Assembly (NCBI GenBank): GCA_001695595.3
Contig: MBPM02000022.1
Span: forward strand, 310,001 to 374,000
Source of the DNA: Plasmopara viticola
Taxonomy: Eukaryota > Oomycota > Peronosporomycetes > Peronosporales > Peronosporaceae
Direction: 5' to 3'
DNA: 64,000 nucleotides
The position numbers and the translations under genes were made by a program. Numbering within the stretch: the stretch's first letter is position 1; every line of letters begins with the position of its first letter. Positions 10,101-21,430 of the stretch are shown piece by piece. The notes under the pieces were generated by a model, which saw nothing but the letters and a program-made list of their open reading frames with translations, ran no database searches and was not told the origin of the DNA.

Positions 10101-13100
10101 GCGGTGTTCACGATGTGAAGATCTGGTTATACTGCCATAGTCCCGAGTGGTCGTGGCTTACATTAATTATCGCGTAGCTTTTTTTTACACAAGTGTCGAC
10201 CTATCACAGCTCTTTCAAATCTAGTCACTACGCCAAGCTCACGTGTGGTCTTACCTTGACTGTGTCTGCAGTCAGATGCTTAAATTCAACCTACATTAAT
10301 TCTGATTTTTTGCTGTCTCTTACATACTAAGTGACGTGCTTAAAATCGCAAAGAAAATTGTAAGAAAGTGTTAATCGGAATAGGCCAATGAGTCTAAGGC
10401 TTTGTAAAGACATTTATCAAAAGTTAGCAGTAATTTACACTAGAATATCTTTAACTTTTCAGAGACGGATCATAAATCTATACGACTAAGAACAGTAGAA
10501 AACGCGCATTTTGTATCTACGGCTAATTTAGCTATGAGTATAGCATTGCACGGTAATCTTGTTATTATACACCTGACAAGTTCTATTTAGATAAAGTTGT
10601 GCGCGAAGTTGGCTCAGGGCATACAAAAGCGGCTAAATAGACAGATGTTCCCGGTACCGCTTCTTACGCTCAAGGTACAGACGCAGTCTATCAGAGTATG
10701 AGGGCCCTCTTGAGCTATACGGATGACTTGGTGTAACATCTCCGGTAGAAAGCTAAGTGTTTTTTGCGTCCGATACATTCGTACGCAGCATGTGTTAGCC
10801 GTTTTTAACAAAAATACTTTCTAACACTAGTACGGGTGGTGTACTGCTCATACAGCTCGACCTATCTTTCTAAACGAATCATACACGGCTACCATGGTAA
10901 ATGGCGACTGAAAATGTTCGGCCAGGAATCACAGTAGCTTTCTATGAAGGAAAAAAATTCGAGAAGTGCATTATGAAAGCGAAGCTAAATTTAGCGTCAT
11001 TCAAACCAGATATCTTAGTAGATGCAATAAAGCCGCAATTGTAGCAATTCCACCAAATGACGATTCGGTCGGTTGAAATAATGATTTATATCTTTGTATC
11101 AACGTGGAGGATACTTCCTTTGGAACCAAGATCCGAGCATGCCTCCACAGAAGCCTCCGAAGCCAATTACAGGAAGTTAAGCGATGTCAATCAGCTGTAA
11201 GATATTAAAAGATAACAGCAGCAGCACCACAGATCAATAATTTGTCTTACACTTGAAGACGTCTAGCAAGCTTCTGACAGCGGGACAAGGTAAAACAAGC
11301 GATTTATTTGTCGCGTCGCGGCTGGCTGCGTTCTTAATTACTGAAAGCTTGACACTATGCGGCTTTCAACTTAGCGTATGATTACTCTATAAAAGCGCGG
11401 AGACGCTGCACTGCCGAAGATCTGTCCTTTCTCCAATTCGCGCCTTTTGCCTATATTGTCTCTGCTCATTGATCACCTCGCCCGTTTGTCTCCGTTTCAG
11501 TCTCTACTTTCACGCAACTCGGGATACTACGTTTGCCATCGTTTTTGTCAGCCGGCGGCTTAAGAACAGCTTAGAGCTTTCTAGGAAGCTTATTGATTGC
11601 TGTTCGTCGTATTGCTAAATTCTCCAATTAATTATGGTATTTTGTTAATTACCAGTTTGCATATGAAGCTTTCAAACTGTTAAATAGAAGAAAACCCCGT
11701 CGTCTACCGTTGGTGCATATGCGTCGCGGCGCTCGCTCATGCTCATTGTAGTTTTTTTTCACATCGAAGGCTTACCTTGAAAAAGTCGTGATAACTTGCG
11801 GGCTCATAATGCAGGTCTTGATTGTCGCTTCACCCTTAAGCACCTAAGTAACGAAGGCTGAGTACATGGCGCTATCGTCGACAGAGCCTTCAGCTCGCGC
11901 ACTTTTTTGCATAAAAAGCACGCTTCTGGTGAACCCCAAAAAGAAAAATATACGGGCATACATTGCTAGATGTCAAGACCAATGCTGGCTCGACAAGTGA
12001 TTCTTTTTAAAGACAAAAGCAATCATTTTCGTAAAACAAATGATTTGTATAATGGCGCTATGAGCAGACAACTTTGAATCAGTAATTTTGATACGCAGTA
12101 TTATATGTGCCAAGTCAGCAATGTGGTCTGCCCGAATGACTTCAAGTGTTACAAGAGCTCGATGTTAGGGTACGATCGGATCGGCTACGCAAAGTATTAC
12201 TGACAGCGCAGTCATGCTGTATACATGAGAGCAAAAAGGACGCGTTACATCGGCTGCGATCTGGTTATTTCGAATCTACTCGATTTTTCCGGTCAGATCA
12301 GCAGGGTACAAGCGTCTGATCAAACAAACGGGTGGTCATAACACTCGATGGCAGGGTAAAATGGGTTGCACGTGCCTATTAAAGAGAATTGTATTTTAAC
12401 TTACTCAAGTAGAGGCTTCAATACGAGTTGTCATTTCGCAGAGACCATCCTTTAAGCAGCTGAAGCAAAATAAACGTTAAAGTTGAGACAAGCCTTCTTT
12501 GGACAACACACAAAAGCCGCTGGTCTTGTGGCATTAGTCTTACCAAATGTGCGTAAAATTTGGACCGTTTGTAATCTATCTCAGTGCTTGACTGATTCCG
12601 CTAGCGAATGGATCAAATTGGGGAAGATCACCTGCCTGACCAAGCTTAAGCTCCGAGTCGACGCAAACCCTAGGCACAGATTTTACGGTGTAAAAATAGC
12701 ATATCTCTGAGATTTTTCCAGGACGGATACCACAAGCTCAACCATTACGACATTGTCAAGGGCTGCTAGAGAATCAGACAAGCCTAAACAAATATTAACT
12801 CTGTTCATATGCACATTTTTGTGTCAAGTTGCCCTAGCCGTTGGTCGTCCGTCCGTGACGCATCGCGTTATTCCGATCTCTCCCTTTTTACAAGAGACTC
12901 GCGATCACAATGGTGCGCGTACGCATGACCCAAAAATTTTCAAGTAATCCACAAAGTAAAAGATTTAGAACAAAAGTTGGAACAGGGGCAGACGCGTCAT
13001 ACAATGCATAATCGTCAGCGACGCCGTCGGATCTTGCAGAGACCAAGGATTGCTAGAGCGATATGAATAGCTCTGTCAACATAAACGACAAGGAAGTTAT

Positions 13101-14250
13101 TTATAAAAAAAACTTTTTATCAATTTCTTCAAATATTTTTATTAAGATCTAAAGAGCTGTGGATCGTGCGATCCGCGATATACTTGATAGAAAACCTTAG
13201 GTTACAGTCTTGCATCACCAGTCGATCTGAGAGTCCACGCAAGTAAATACTGCAAAATCGCACTGAAACAATGATCACCTTCTCAACCTTAATTGTTAAA
13301 TAATCATGCGAATATTGGCCTAGGGAAGCCTTCATGGCGAGTGAAGCCCATGAATGTACCCTTTGGCGCCATAGATTACACCAAATGGGTATTGCCGCAG
13401 CAGTGCGGTATATATGGCAAGGCGGAAAGCGTACTGAACAATTTTTCTTCATCCACAAAGACCAGGCCTGGCACCTGTTGAGGTTTATGACAGTGTCGAG
13501 AGCCTTTTGCTTTTTGTTATTCCAAGCCCATTGTATATTTTTTATTTGGAGTGACCTTGCTCTTTTCGCGTGATCAAGATTTTGTGCAAGAAGTTGATCG
13601 AGCCAAGTCACTTGCATAAAGTATGCTTTGCATAAAGTATGTCTTTTCCGTATATTTACGAAGTCCTTGACATGAGCGAAATATCGTGTACTTTCATCAA
13701 GCAGTGTAAAAGATCTTCTAGGCCGGAGATGCTCTTACTTGATAAAGCGTAAAGGTGGTTTGTAAGCATGCATTTAAGCACTGCTTACAAGTGAACAATG
13801 TGGTTCTATACGCCCATCTTCCCATGTTTTGAAAAAACGTGTCATCAATATATCTCTGTTTGCGGCCTAAACAATTACGTCGTCAGACGGATACATATCA
13901 GGCGTGCTCAAAAGCGTTTCCGCATGATTTACCATTTTCCAGCACACCGCTTGAAATTCTGACAGTGGCCAACGACATGTCACTCACTTGCACGAAGAGC
14001 TTATGATAGGCGTCAATTAATTCGAGTGCATTTAAAACTCAATCCCCGATAAATTACCTTGCAGTACGCCCGTTTCAAAATTGGTGTACGTACCGGATGG
14101 TTGCCGCGTATATAGTATTGTGAACATATACGATGCACCGCTTGTCATTTGGCCCATTGACAATGAATGTCGGCGAGGTGACAAGAAGGTACATTCCAGA
14201 GTCAGTCCCGTCTCGAACCTACCACAAAAGAAACCGTCGATGACGTCACA
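7141..14250 (+). repeat. Large duplicated block, copy 1 (no intact gene)
   Basis: About 7.1 kb that is collinear and same-strand with 36010-42080. Paired landmarks: 7310/36200 (GACAGTTGTGTCTGCGCCGC), 8240/37080 (GCGTTGACACATTCAT), 10200/39085 (GTCGACCTATCACAGCTCT), 10680/39565 (CGCAGTCTATCAG), 12170/40010 (GGATCGGCT), 13165/41000 (GAGCTGTGGATCG) and 14130/41950 (CGATGCACC). Only scattered short frames survive (largest 162 codons, 13129-13617 minus, not conserved as an open frame in copy 2). The original content is not recognisable; it may be a decayed element or old intergenic DNA. Confidence 0.8.
10771..11877. other. About 1.1-kb insertion in block copy 1
   Basis: Relative to copy 2, homology stops after TGCGTCCGATA (about 10770) and resumes at GACAGAGCCTTCAGCTCGCGC (about 11879). 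In copy 2 these are adjacent near 39650-39675. The insert has a TATA-like CTATAAAAGCGCGG at 11389 followed by a C/T-rich stretch, suggestive of an element promoter, but no terminal repeats or convincing target duplication were found (a TACAT pentamer at both ends could be chance). Confidence 0.5.
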
Positions 14251-15082
14251 TTTTCCCTTGTCTCAACCACAAGCCCGTAAATGCTAAAATGGATACCTCA
14301 TTCAACTTAAGCAGAGCTTTCGCTGAGAGAACTTTGTCACCAGGATAATTGAGAAAACCTGCTTTCTTAAGAAATTGCGTAAGATGCTGAAATCTAGAAA
14401 GCTTACCCGACAAGCAGGAAAAACGGGACCATATTAATTACTGCCAGGGTAAAGGATCTACTACCACTAAATAGTGGAATATTGTGGCAGCTTGCCGTGA
14501 TTTTAAAAACATTTTTATAAAACCCCGGTGATTTTAACCGGCATGAGCGTGACTTGTCCCGCCAAGCCTTTTATACATTTTTGAATGCACTTCGAATCCG
14601 TTGTGAGTTTGACAGGGTCGTCACGTCCGATTAGCGGTCTTCGAAGCATTATTTTCTTGGTTTCCTATGATGCCACGATTGAAGCTCACAAAATCTTCAG
14701 CTGACACGCCTTCGGCTGGTCAATAGATTCCAGCACTTATCATTGCTTATGACACATTTTGCAATCTGATTCTCACTGCATCTTGATCGAATTTCAGCGC
14801 TTTGACCCGCAAAACCTCCAATACATATTTGAACTGAGTAGGCGGAGCTAACATCAACCCACGCCGCTATGCTTAACGCTTCGCTTAGGGCTAACAATTT
14901 TTACAAGCTATTGAGCGCGCCGCCAGTGTGAATTTTCCCGACTCGGGTGGTCTACCTGCGGAATAGATTCGGCTCATGGGCGCAATATATGGAGCTTGTT
15001 TGTGTGGATCGAATTTGAAAGAGTCGAATGGCGAAATTCCAACGCCGTGGTAGTATTTTGTTGCTCTTGAAAAAAGGTTCGC
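14251..15082. other. No gene recognised
   Basis: AT-rich text between the end of block copy 1 and a LINE relic. The one longer frame (14697-14897 minus, 66 codons) has no recognisable feature. Confidence 0.5.
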
Positions 15083-15700
15083 TTGAAACGCAAGAATTAT
15101 CGGCTTTTGACGTTGCTAACTCGAGATGCCAAGCTGAGATACAAGCGACTCGCCTATCGCCTCAACAAAGTTTTTCCTTCATTTATAGAAGCTGACCAAT
15201 CTGGCTTTGTTTCGAGGCGTGTTATACGCCATGCGTACTTTCGCGATCGTCAAGATTATTATCGGCAGACTAATTCCTGTGATCCAGCCGATGCTTTTTG
15301 CCTTGACTTCGTCAAAGCTATCAATAGTGATAATTGGCAGGCACTGGATCATGCGTTACAATTTTGAGGCTTTGGACTTCATTTTCGACATCGAGTCAAT
15401 TTTATAGGACATTCGTTCACGTTCGGTTTTCTTCGTTTCGGGAGCCGGCGTTCAACCGGGTGACCCAAATTCTCTCGATTTATTCGTGCTTATTTGCTTT
15501 GTTACTTGCGGGGACCAAGAGATAGCTTTCCCATTCTAATCCAGGACTCAATCCATGAATTCCTGAGCTTTGCAGATGATGTTACAAGAATCATCAATAG
15601 TCTTTCACGCGCGCCATGGTTTTTGCCTCGAGTACAAACTTTTTGTACAGTCACTGGTCTGCGGTTCATATAAATTCTTAGCTTCTCTTAAATGTTTTCT
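15083..15700 (+). pseudogene. LINE (L1/Tx1-like) reverse transcriptase relic
   Basis: The translation resembles the RT core of a non-LTR element: YRLLTLLTRDAKL, LAYRLNKVFPSFIEADQSGF, RRVIRHAYFRDRQDYYRQTN, CLDFVKAINSDNWQALDHAL (block A region, catalytic Asp region damaged) and, after frame changes, SFADDVTRIINSL, the xADD motif at 15566-15592, then FCTVTGLRF. Several frameshifts and a stop show it is dead. The 5' half of the element and its endonuclease are absent. The MULE begins 50 bp further on and may have truncated it. The same LINE type lies on the minus strand at 21.7-24.1 kb. Confidence 0.8.
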
Positions 15701-15749
15701 CGGCACAAATGGCACATAAAAAACGATGGGCATATATAAGGTTTTATGA

Positions 15750-15843
15750 GGGAGCCGATAATTTCCACCCAGTTTTCGCTAACTTTCACCCAGTCTGCGA
15801 TTATATAGAGCCCCAAACCCCAATACACAACGGTGATTGGCTA
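15750..15843 (+). repeat. MULE left terminal inverted repeat
   Basis: 94 bp, with 90 of 94 positions identical to the reverse complement of 18279-18372. It contains an internal near-duplication (TTTCCACCCAG ... CTTTCACCCAG), which could be repeated transposase-binding sites. Confidence 0.92.
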
Positions 15844-15985
15844 CAGTTACCCAAAAATAAATCTAAGGACTGTAACCTCCAATGCAAATGTGAAAGATTG
15901 CGCATTGCATCGTCATCTCTTACTCAACGCCCACCAAAACGCACATTTTAAACGTCAAGACTCTTCAGCTTTTACGATCTTCACA

Positions 15986-18034
15986 ATGAAGTGCGTCCAA
16001 GATATTTCAGAGCGTACCTACGGCAGTCTGAAAGAGGCACGTGATACGCTCCACAACTTATTGCTGATTAAAGGAATTGTTTTGAGGGTCAGAAATACCA
16101 GAAAAGTTGGTCACAGAGCCGATAGTAGAGTGAAGGCTGTTTGCCTGGAGTGCTCCTGTTCTGGGAAAGCAGCCACACCAACACCTTTTGAGCAGCGCAA
16201 AAGATTTTGCGCGAACTGGCGTACCGAATCTCACTTTTCCTTGACTGTCCGTCGGATGAAAGTAGCAGAAGAACAGTAAAACTGGGCCGTGGAGCTTGAT
16301 AATGCCGAGCACAACCACGAACATTTTTTCCGACCCAGCCGTACATCCAAGAGGCCGCTCTCTCGAGCCTAATCACCGCGAGGAAATTCTTAGTCTCTCT
16401 AGGTCTCTTCTGGAATTTACGCGTATTGTCGCCGCAATGCGCGACCAGGGAATCACCGTCACGCCTCCTGATGTGTGCAACATTTCCAACTAAGAGCGCA
16501 GACGCATCCTGGCTAAAAGGTCCCCAATTGATGCGTTGCTTGATAGCCCTGAGGCCACTGCTTTTGATGCCCCTTACTACACGAAGTTTGGCAACCTTCG
16601 ACGCCTTACTCACCTTTCCATTGTCTCTCCTTCGGCAAAGAAGATTTGCAGCACCTTTTCGGCGTGCAAGGTCTGGTTAATCTATTCAACATACAAAATA
16701 AACCGTTAAAGTCTGATGCACGTTGTGGGGATGACAGCTACGTCGTAATCTTTCAACTTCGCGTACTGCTTTATGGCATCGAAAAAGCAGAGAACTATCT
16801 CTGGGCTGTGCGCTTGATGGCGTGCATCTTTGGTAAATTTTCGGCTGTCCCTGGAACTTTTGTCACAGATCGAGAAATTGGGCTGATGAACGCCCTCGAC
16901 AGCGTTTTTACTACTGCCAACCATCTACTGTGTCGCTGGCATATAACTAAGAATATCACGGCAAAGCTGCGGAGAACGTATGAAGGTATTGATACCTCTG
17001 CAGAACTGGTTCGGCAATGGAATGCTCTTGTGTTCGCGTCGACAGTCGGCTCATTCGACCAGCAGCATGCAGCTATGCGAAAAAACTTCCCTACTCATAT
17101 TATGACGTACCTGGATAACACGTAGCTCATCTTCAAAGACCAATTTATTGCTGCCTTCATGCGCAATTAATTACACTTCGGCCATACTACCGCAGCAAGA
17201 GTCGAGAGTGCGCATTCGGCATTAAAAAAGTGGATATCTGTCTCCACTGGCGATCTTTTGACGGTGGACAGTGCCAGATGAATTGCTTGCCGTGGGCAAC
17301 TTGCTGCAATCAAGCTCAAAACTGCACAGGAGCGTGCGATTGCCGACTTGCAGTTTGGAGCGATGATCTCTGCCGTCATGGGCAAGGTATTGATAGCAGG
17401 ATTGCGATCAGCATTTCAGCAATGCCACATGCGCCATAAAGCAGGTGAAGAGTTTCTTGGTATGTTCATTTCCAGCTTTGGCCATCCTTGCAAGCGAACA
17501 TTTCGTACAAGATCAGCGGCAGCGACAGCACCTACAGCAGCAGGAGTGGTGCCGTTATCTCTCAGCGAATTTGATACCCATTGGTGGTTGGTGCAGCCAT
17601 CTCGCGCAACTGTAGTCACTGGAGCTCCGCCATCGATTGAGGATACTCTTAATCGACTGCGAGAGGAGTTCGATGAAGCGCCCATCTACCGTCGGAGAGT
17701 AATTATCGACCATCTTGGCGAATTGCCCACTGCTGAAGTCCAGAATCCTTCAATGATTCGCAGTCGTGGTCGTCCGGTTGGCTCCTTGGGTGCATCACAA
17801 TCGACACAGCGCAATCCTTTGGATTTCGAGCTTGATGAAGCATCTTTGAGGCCGCGGAGGAAATGCCGACAATGTAAGCAGCCTGGTCATGATATCAGAA
17901 CATGCCTACAACCACCTCTTGATGCATCGATGTCTGCATCGACCCCTCCCGCGGTCAATCTTGATGCCATGGGTTCTGGTGCTGACTGGGAGCACTTTAC
18001 GTGGCCACCTGAGGTTACTGCGCAGCAGCTATAG
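15986..18034 (+). pseudogene. MULE transposase, FAR1/MuDR type, broken by stops and frameshifts
   Basis: The first frame (ATG at 15986 to 16279) has a FAR1-like DNA-binding region: YGSLKEARDTLHNLLLIKG, RVRNTRKVG, a Cys pair, and after a stop an EHNHEHF end. The middle frame (about 16646-17125) is the MULE catalytic part: YLWAVRLMACIFG, FVTDREIGLMNALDSVF (catalytic Asp) and the signature LLCRWHITKNI. Near 17195 a frame gives RVESAHSALKKW with the likely catalytic Glu. The last frame (17348-18034) carries a basic GRPVGS segment and a zinc knuckle CRQCKQPGHDIRTC (CX2CX4HX4C). At least four stop codons or frame changes interrupt it, so no active enzyme is expected. Confidence 0.88.
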
Positions 18035-18278
18035 GAGCTGGAAGCATTGACGGAAGTGAACCACGGGTAATGTCGGTGGTGCCAAGGCACACGTTAACAC
18101 TGTTTGGAGGCATTTTGGCATTGACGCGTGCCTGCGTTAGAATACATGCTCTTAATAGTCCAATGAGTTTTCCTATCTCAAAGTGACTACCGCAGATTGT
18201 GCATTCAAACTGACATGGGAAAAAAGTAGATTCGAGCAAAGCTGCCTTTTGTATATTTCGTCACTATAGAGGTGTTTA

Positions 18279-18372
18279 TAGCCAATCACCGTTGTGTATT
18301 GGGGTTAGGGGTTCTATATAATCGCAGACTGGGTGGAAGTTAGCGAAAACTGGGTGGAAATTAGCGGCTCCC
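18279..18372 (-). repeat. MULE right terminal inverted repeat
   Basis: Reverse complement of the left repeat with four mismatches in 94 positions. It ends in CGGCTCCC and is followed at once by CATAATTGCGCC, the outer part of the distal arm of module C. Confidence 0.92.
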
Positions 18373-18555
18373 TTTCATAATTGCGCCTTTATTTTTGGAA
18401 TCAACAAATCCTGAATTATCCCTGGTACTGTCAACATTTACGATCTTCAAACCCACAATGTCCGCGCACACTAGTCTTCAATTGTGCATAAAATGTAAGT
18501 TCTTAATCGTCAGCACGCCAAGGTGATTACAGTTATACTGATAGTGCCAAAATAA
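18373..18555 (-). repeat. Distal inverted arm, module C (truncated by the MULE)
   Basis: Read on the minus strand it gives GTAATCACCTTGGCGTGCTGA, GATTAAGAACTTACATTT, TTGAAGATCGTAAATG, GGATTTGTTGATTCC and AAAGGCGCAATTATG, the same order as in the distal arms of A and B. The rest of the arm is missing, replaced by the MULE. Confidence 0.65.
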
Positions 18556-18940
18556 AACATATATTGAGTCTAGCATAAGCGACGGAATGAAAGGAAAAAA
18601 GGATAGCCTCCGATCTTGCGAGCTAAGAGCAAGAAAAATTGAGCTAGAAGGACTATAAAATCTGCCAAACACTTACATAAAAAATTAAACTCACTGATCA
18701 CACTATGTTTCCTTTTGGATAGCCAGCTACAAGAACTACAAGAAACTTCGTCGCACAGAGGGGTTGCAAAGTATGCTAAGGGTGAGAGCCAGCAGCATTG
18801 TTTAAGGCTAGATGACGAAAAACTATTCATGGACAACTGGGTGCTTTATGCGGACGGAGCAAAGGAATTCTACCTTATTCTTAACCTCAACATCGCTTTT
18901 GTTACACTCAATCATTGATGCTTTCGAATTTACTTTGACA
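18556..18940 (+). repeat. Spacer between inverted arms, module C
   Basis: It carries TAGCCAGCTACAAGAACTAC (about 18719), CTTCGTCGCACAGAGGGG, TTGCAAAGTATGCTAAGGG and GAGCCAGCAGCATTG on the plus strand. The end AAACATATATTGAGTCTAGC lies next to the distal arm, as in module A and unlike module B. Confidence 0.7.
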
Positions 18941-19480
18941 CTTGCAGCGTGGACTACGGACCGTGGTATTGTCTTGTCCTTTACATACATTATTGATCTG
19001 ACTGCGTAGCTTTGCGTCCTGACGATCAAGAACATACAGTTTTTGCACAGTAGAAGACTAGTGTGCGCAGACATTGTGGGTTTGAATGAAGATTTTGAAA
19101 ATACCATGGATGCCGAAAAAATGAATAATGGGTAATTTAGGCATTGTCGATTCCAAAAACTAAAAGGCGCAATTGTCAGGCCCAATACATGCCCATGAAG
19201 TTGGCAAGATTTGCATGGTTACATCGTATGTATGTGTGTGGGTGGGTTTGAAGACCGTAGAGTTTTAAAATACTGGATTCGGCAAAAAGATAAAATAGTT
19301 TCAGAAACTGTCGATTCCAAAAAAAAGAGGCGCAACTATTGTATTAGGCTAGATAGTTTTTCATCATATGATGTATCGCCAACGGGCTGTTTAAGATGCA
19401 CTGAAGGCTACATAACAAGGACGAGGCTGTTCGCCACAATATAAAAACGCGTGATTAATTTTCTCTGACAAGCTACAACA
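18941..19480 (+). repeat. Proximal inverted arm, module C
   Basis: On the plus strand: GACTGCGTAGCTTTGCGTCC, CAATACATGCCCATGAAGTT, GTGGGTTTGAAGACCGTAGA, TGTCGATTCCAAAAAAAAG, GAGGCGCAACTATTG. From 19345 to 19480 it continues into gene-proximal text shared with A (GATGCACTGAAGGCT, CGCCACAATA). It is the mirror image of proximal arm A, as expected for the inverted copy. An unoccupied target site for RTE-like element 1 lies at about 18958-18970. Confidence 0.65.
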
Positions 19481-19489
19481 ATGGTTAGT

Positions 19490-19771
19490 TTACAGCGTGT
19501 TTGAGTCAGTACTTTTTGCATGAACATGTGGATGGACGTATTTTAAAAAGATGGTGTATCTCGGGTAGAAACTTTGGATGATTCGCACCAGACGCTCGAC
19601 AAGACCTTTCTCGATCATTCTTGTTTCGCGACTAAACGTTTGACGGGCGCAAAAACGCCTTAACGTCAACTGCTGTGATGCCATTACGAATTGTTCATTT
19701 AGACTTCGATAGACCTTTCGCACGGCCACACTGTTTTCTGATCGACGAGTAGCCAAAGCTGGTATTTTCAA
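19490..19771 (-). pseudogene. Divergent coding relic upstream of GH5 copy C
   Basis: A 93-codon open frame containing VYRSLNEQFVMASQQLTLRR and CARQTFSRETRMIEKGLVER. It corresponds to the frame upstream of copy B (shared LVQIF/LVRII region and the HVHAK-like end encoded by CCACATGTTCATGC). No known family recognised. Possibly a small real gene that diverged with the module, more likely a relic. Confidence 0.35.
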
Positions 19772-19805
19772 AGTTCATGCTCTTTAAACGAAAGTCCGTA
19801 TTAAG

Positions 19806-19893
19806 CCTTCCATCCCTATGACCATGAGAGGATTCAAATGATGCCTCTTACCTCTTTGACCATGAGGGGGTCCTTATGAAGCCTCATATACCA
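19806..19893 (+). repeat. Two 38-bp tandem repeats upstream of GH5 copy C
   Basis: Reading away from the gene, two units share GAGGCTTCATAAGGACCC / GAGGCATCATTTGAATCC, each followed by CTCATGGTCA. This is the same arrangement and period as upstream of A and B. The core promoter that follows is mutated (TTTATTTCTCGATTC). Confidence 0.6.
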
Positions 19894-19964
19894 TAAATGC
19901 TCCTGAAAACAAACAATTTATTTCTCGATTCGCATGGTAGTCGAGAGACCCCATTGACTTTATC

Positions 19965-20587
19965 ATGTTGGCATCACTTACCTGTCATTGCTGCTGCTAT
20001 AATTCCAACAATGACAGCCACCCCGCTCGACGCCTTGAATGGCGGCAACATGAAGCAAGCCATAACTCTGCGCACGCCATTGGCGGTAAGCTCACCAACG
20101 ACGGTCCAACCCACATTCAGTACAGTGTTCGCAGCGGGAGACACCGTGTAAGGGCGTGAACCTGATACAATAATGGCTTTTGGCTTGTAGCCGAGGAATG
20201 GATGACTGACTCGACCGACTTCTGGACGGGTACTCCTGACGCCTACAAAGGCCGTTGTTCAAGCAAGCAATCCGGACCTTATCCGCTCCTACTTTGAGCG
20301 CCACCATGCGACATCTATCACAAGTAGGGATATTGCCGACATTGCGGCGGCCGGCATGAACACTGTGCGAGTTCCAATTGGCTACTGGAATGTTGGCTTC
20401 GAGAACTCGCTACCAACAATACATTCAAGAATAATACGGAAGTGTTCTACGAGTTTGCACGGAAGCAGGCCAAAGTAATCAACCAGGTGGAAGGAGGGTC
20501 GACGTACTGGAGTTGGCGTCGTTATGGGGATGAGACGGGCAACAACATGTGATCACTGCGCACGGTGCTGCGTGACGAAAAGCTAAA
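19965..20587 (+). pseudogene. GH5 exo-1,3-beta-glucanase pseudogene, copy C
   Basis: It starts like the intact copies (MLASLTC; then DALNGGNMKQ in another frame, KLTNDGPTHIQYS, and NLIQ*WLLACSRG... in place of the RGVNLGSWLV block). It keeps GMNTVRVPIGYW near 20357-20392 and then jumps from WNVGFE directly to the segment after the nucleophile (LATNNTFKNNTEVF). About 205 codons, including the Glu of LLNEPNG and that of FFGEWS, are deleted. Further frameshifts and a stop (NNM*) follow, and the end (DEKLNACCGPK) differs. No activity is possible. The N-terminal part is B-like up to IGGKL and then A-like (NDGPTH), suggesting it keeps an ancestral arrangement. Confidence 0.92.
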
Positions 20588-21430
20588 TGCTTGCTGTGGA
20601 CCAAAGCTGCAATCACTTCAGACGAGATTTTTATAGGGTAAACATGCAAAGTGTGCAGTGGATTAAGCTGTAAAATAATACGAAAGACGATTTGAATACC
20701 AAGTTCCATACTTACACCTTGCGCGACTGCCAAAAAATTGAGTTATTAAGCTTTCAAAAGCTTTTTCGCTCAGTCAATTCTAGTGATAACTTACGTGCTG
20801 ACCTCAAAGTACTATATCATACGATTAATGATTTTCATAACTCTAGGAGTGGCGTCTACTCGATCGTTCATTACTTCGAGCGAATGTTTGTGTCGTTGAC
20901 TTCAATTTGATTGCTGACTATACTCCGCCCTTCGATGTCGTCGCCAAGCAAGAACGTGTGCGTGACGAAATTCCTTATCAGATGCCGCTCTGTAACCACG
21001 GAGTGAGCTAGCGAACGCCATGCTGCAACGACAGTACGGTACAGTGCATCTGTAATCGCAGAAATGGTCAGAAAAGTAGCCAACGTACCAGTGTCACATG
21101 CCTTGCATGACGCTGTTTTCGGTAGCTTTAAGTTCGTATGTCTGATCCACTTTAGGCACGATAAGCTTTCGATGAATTGACTCCTTGACTCACAGAATCG
21201 ATTTAGCTGATCATTATGGCTACAAGAACAATATTCAAAATCTTGATCTAGGTGTGCGTAGCTGAAGTGCCACAAACCCAAGGCTAATAGAAGGTCAACG
21301 ACCTTGCACGGTTTTTCGCTTTGTTTTTAGCGGAGATTCATATAGCCATATGACAGATCGGACTGCGCTTATGAATTGACATGTCTTTAAAGGACGATAA
21401 GCAGGCTATATACGAAGGTCCCAGCAGAAA
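20588..21430 (+). repeat. 3' flank of copy C, inverted duplicate of the 3' flank of copy B
   Basis: Read on the minus strand it matches 24482-25340: CGAAAGCTTATCGTGCCTAA/GGTGGATCAGA (24758-24790), GATCAGCTAAATCGATTCTG (24716-24740), TGTTCTTGTAGCCATAATG, CATATGGCTATATGAATCTC and GGACGATAAG/GTTATCGTCC. At about 21396-21420 lies the unoccupied target of RTE-like element 2 (TATATAGCCTGCTTATCGTCC read on the minus strand, first 20 bases shared). Short frames here (for example 20871-21281 minus, 136 codons; 24767-25027 plus) share CDTGTLATFLTISAITDALY-like text, so an old coding relic may lie underneath. Confidence 0.75.

Larger units (their letters stand above)
15750..18372 (+). mobile_element. 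Mutator-like (MULE) DNA transposon with decayed transposase
   Basis: A 2,623-bp element bounded by 94-bp terminal inverted repeats that differ at only four positions, enclosing a transposase relic with a FAR1-like zinc domain, a MULE DDE core and a CCHC knuckle. The element starts and ends with GGGAGCCG/CGGCTCCC. A clean 8-11-bp target duplication is not seen: the flanks TTTTATGA and TTTCATAA resemble each other but differ. Its right end lies directly against the distal arm of GH5 module C, so it probably inserted into, or truncated, that arm. Confidence 0.9.

Noticed and set aside
11389..11520. Solo LTR of a copia or gypsy element
   Set aside because: TATA-like box and pyrimidine-rich text only; no TG...CA ends, no second LTR and no certain target duplication.
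13129..13617. 162-codon minus frame in block copy 1 as a gene
   Set aside because: The homologous stretch of block copy 2 is broken in this frame and no domain is recognisable.
15742..18380. Target duplication of the MULE (TTTTATGA / TTTCATAA)
   Set aside because: Two mismatches in eight AT-rich bases; not distinguishable from chance.
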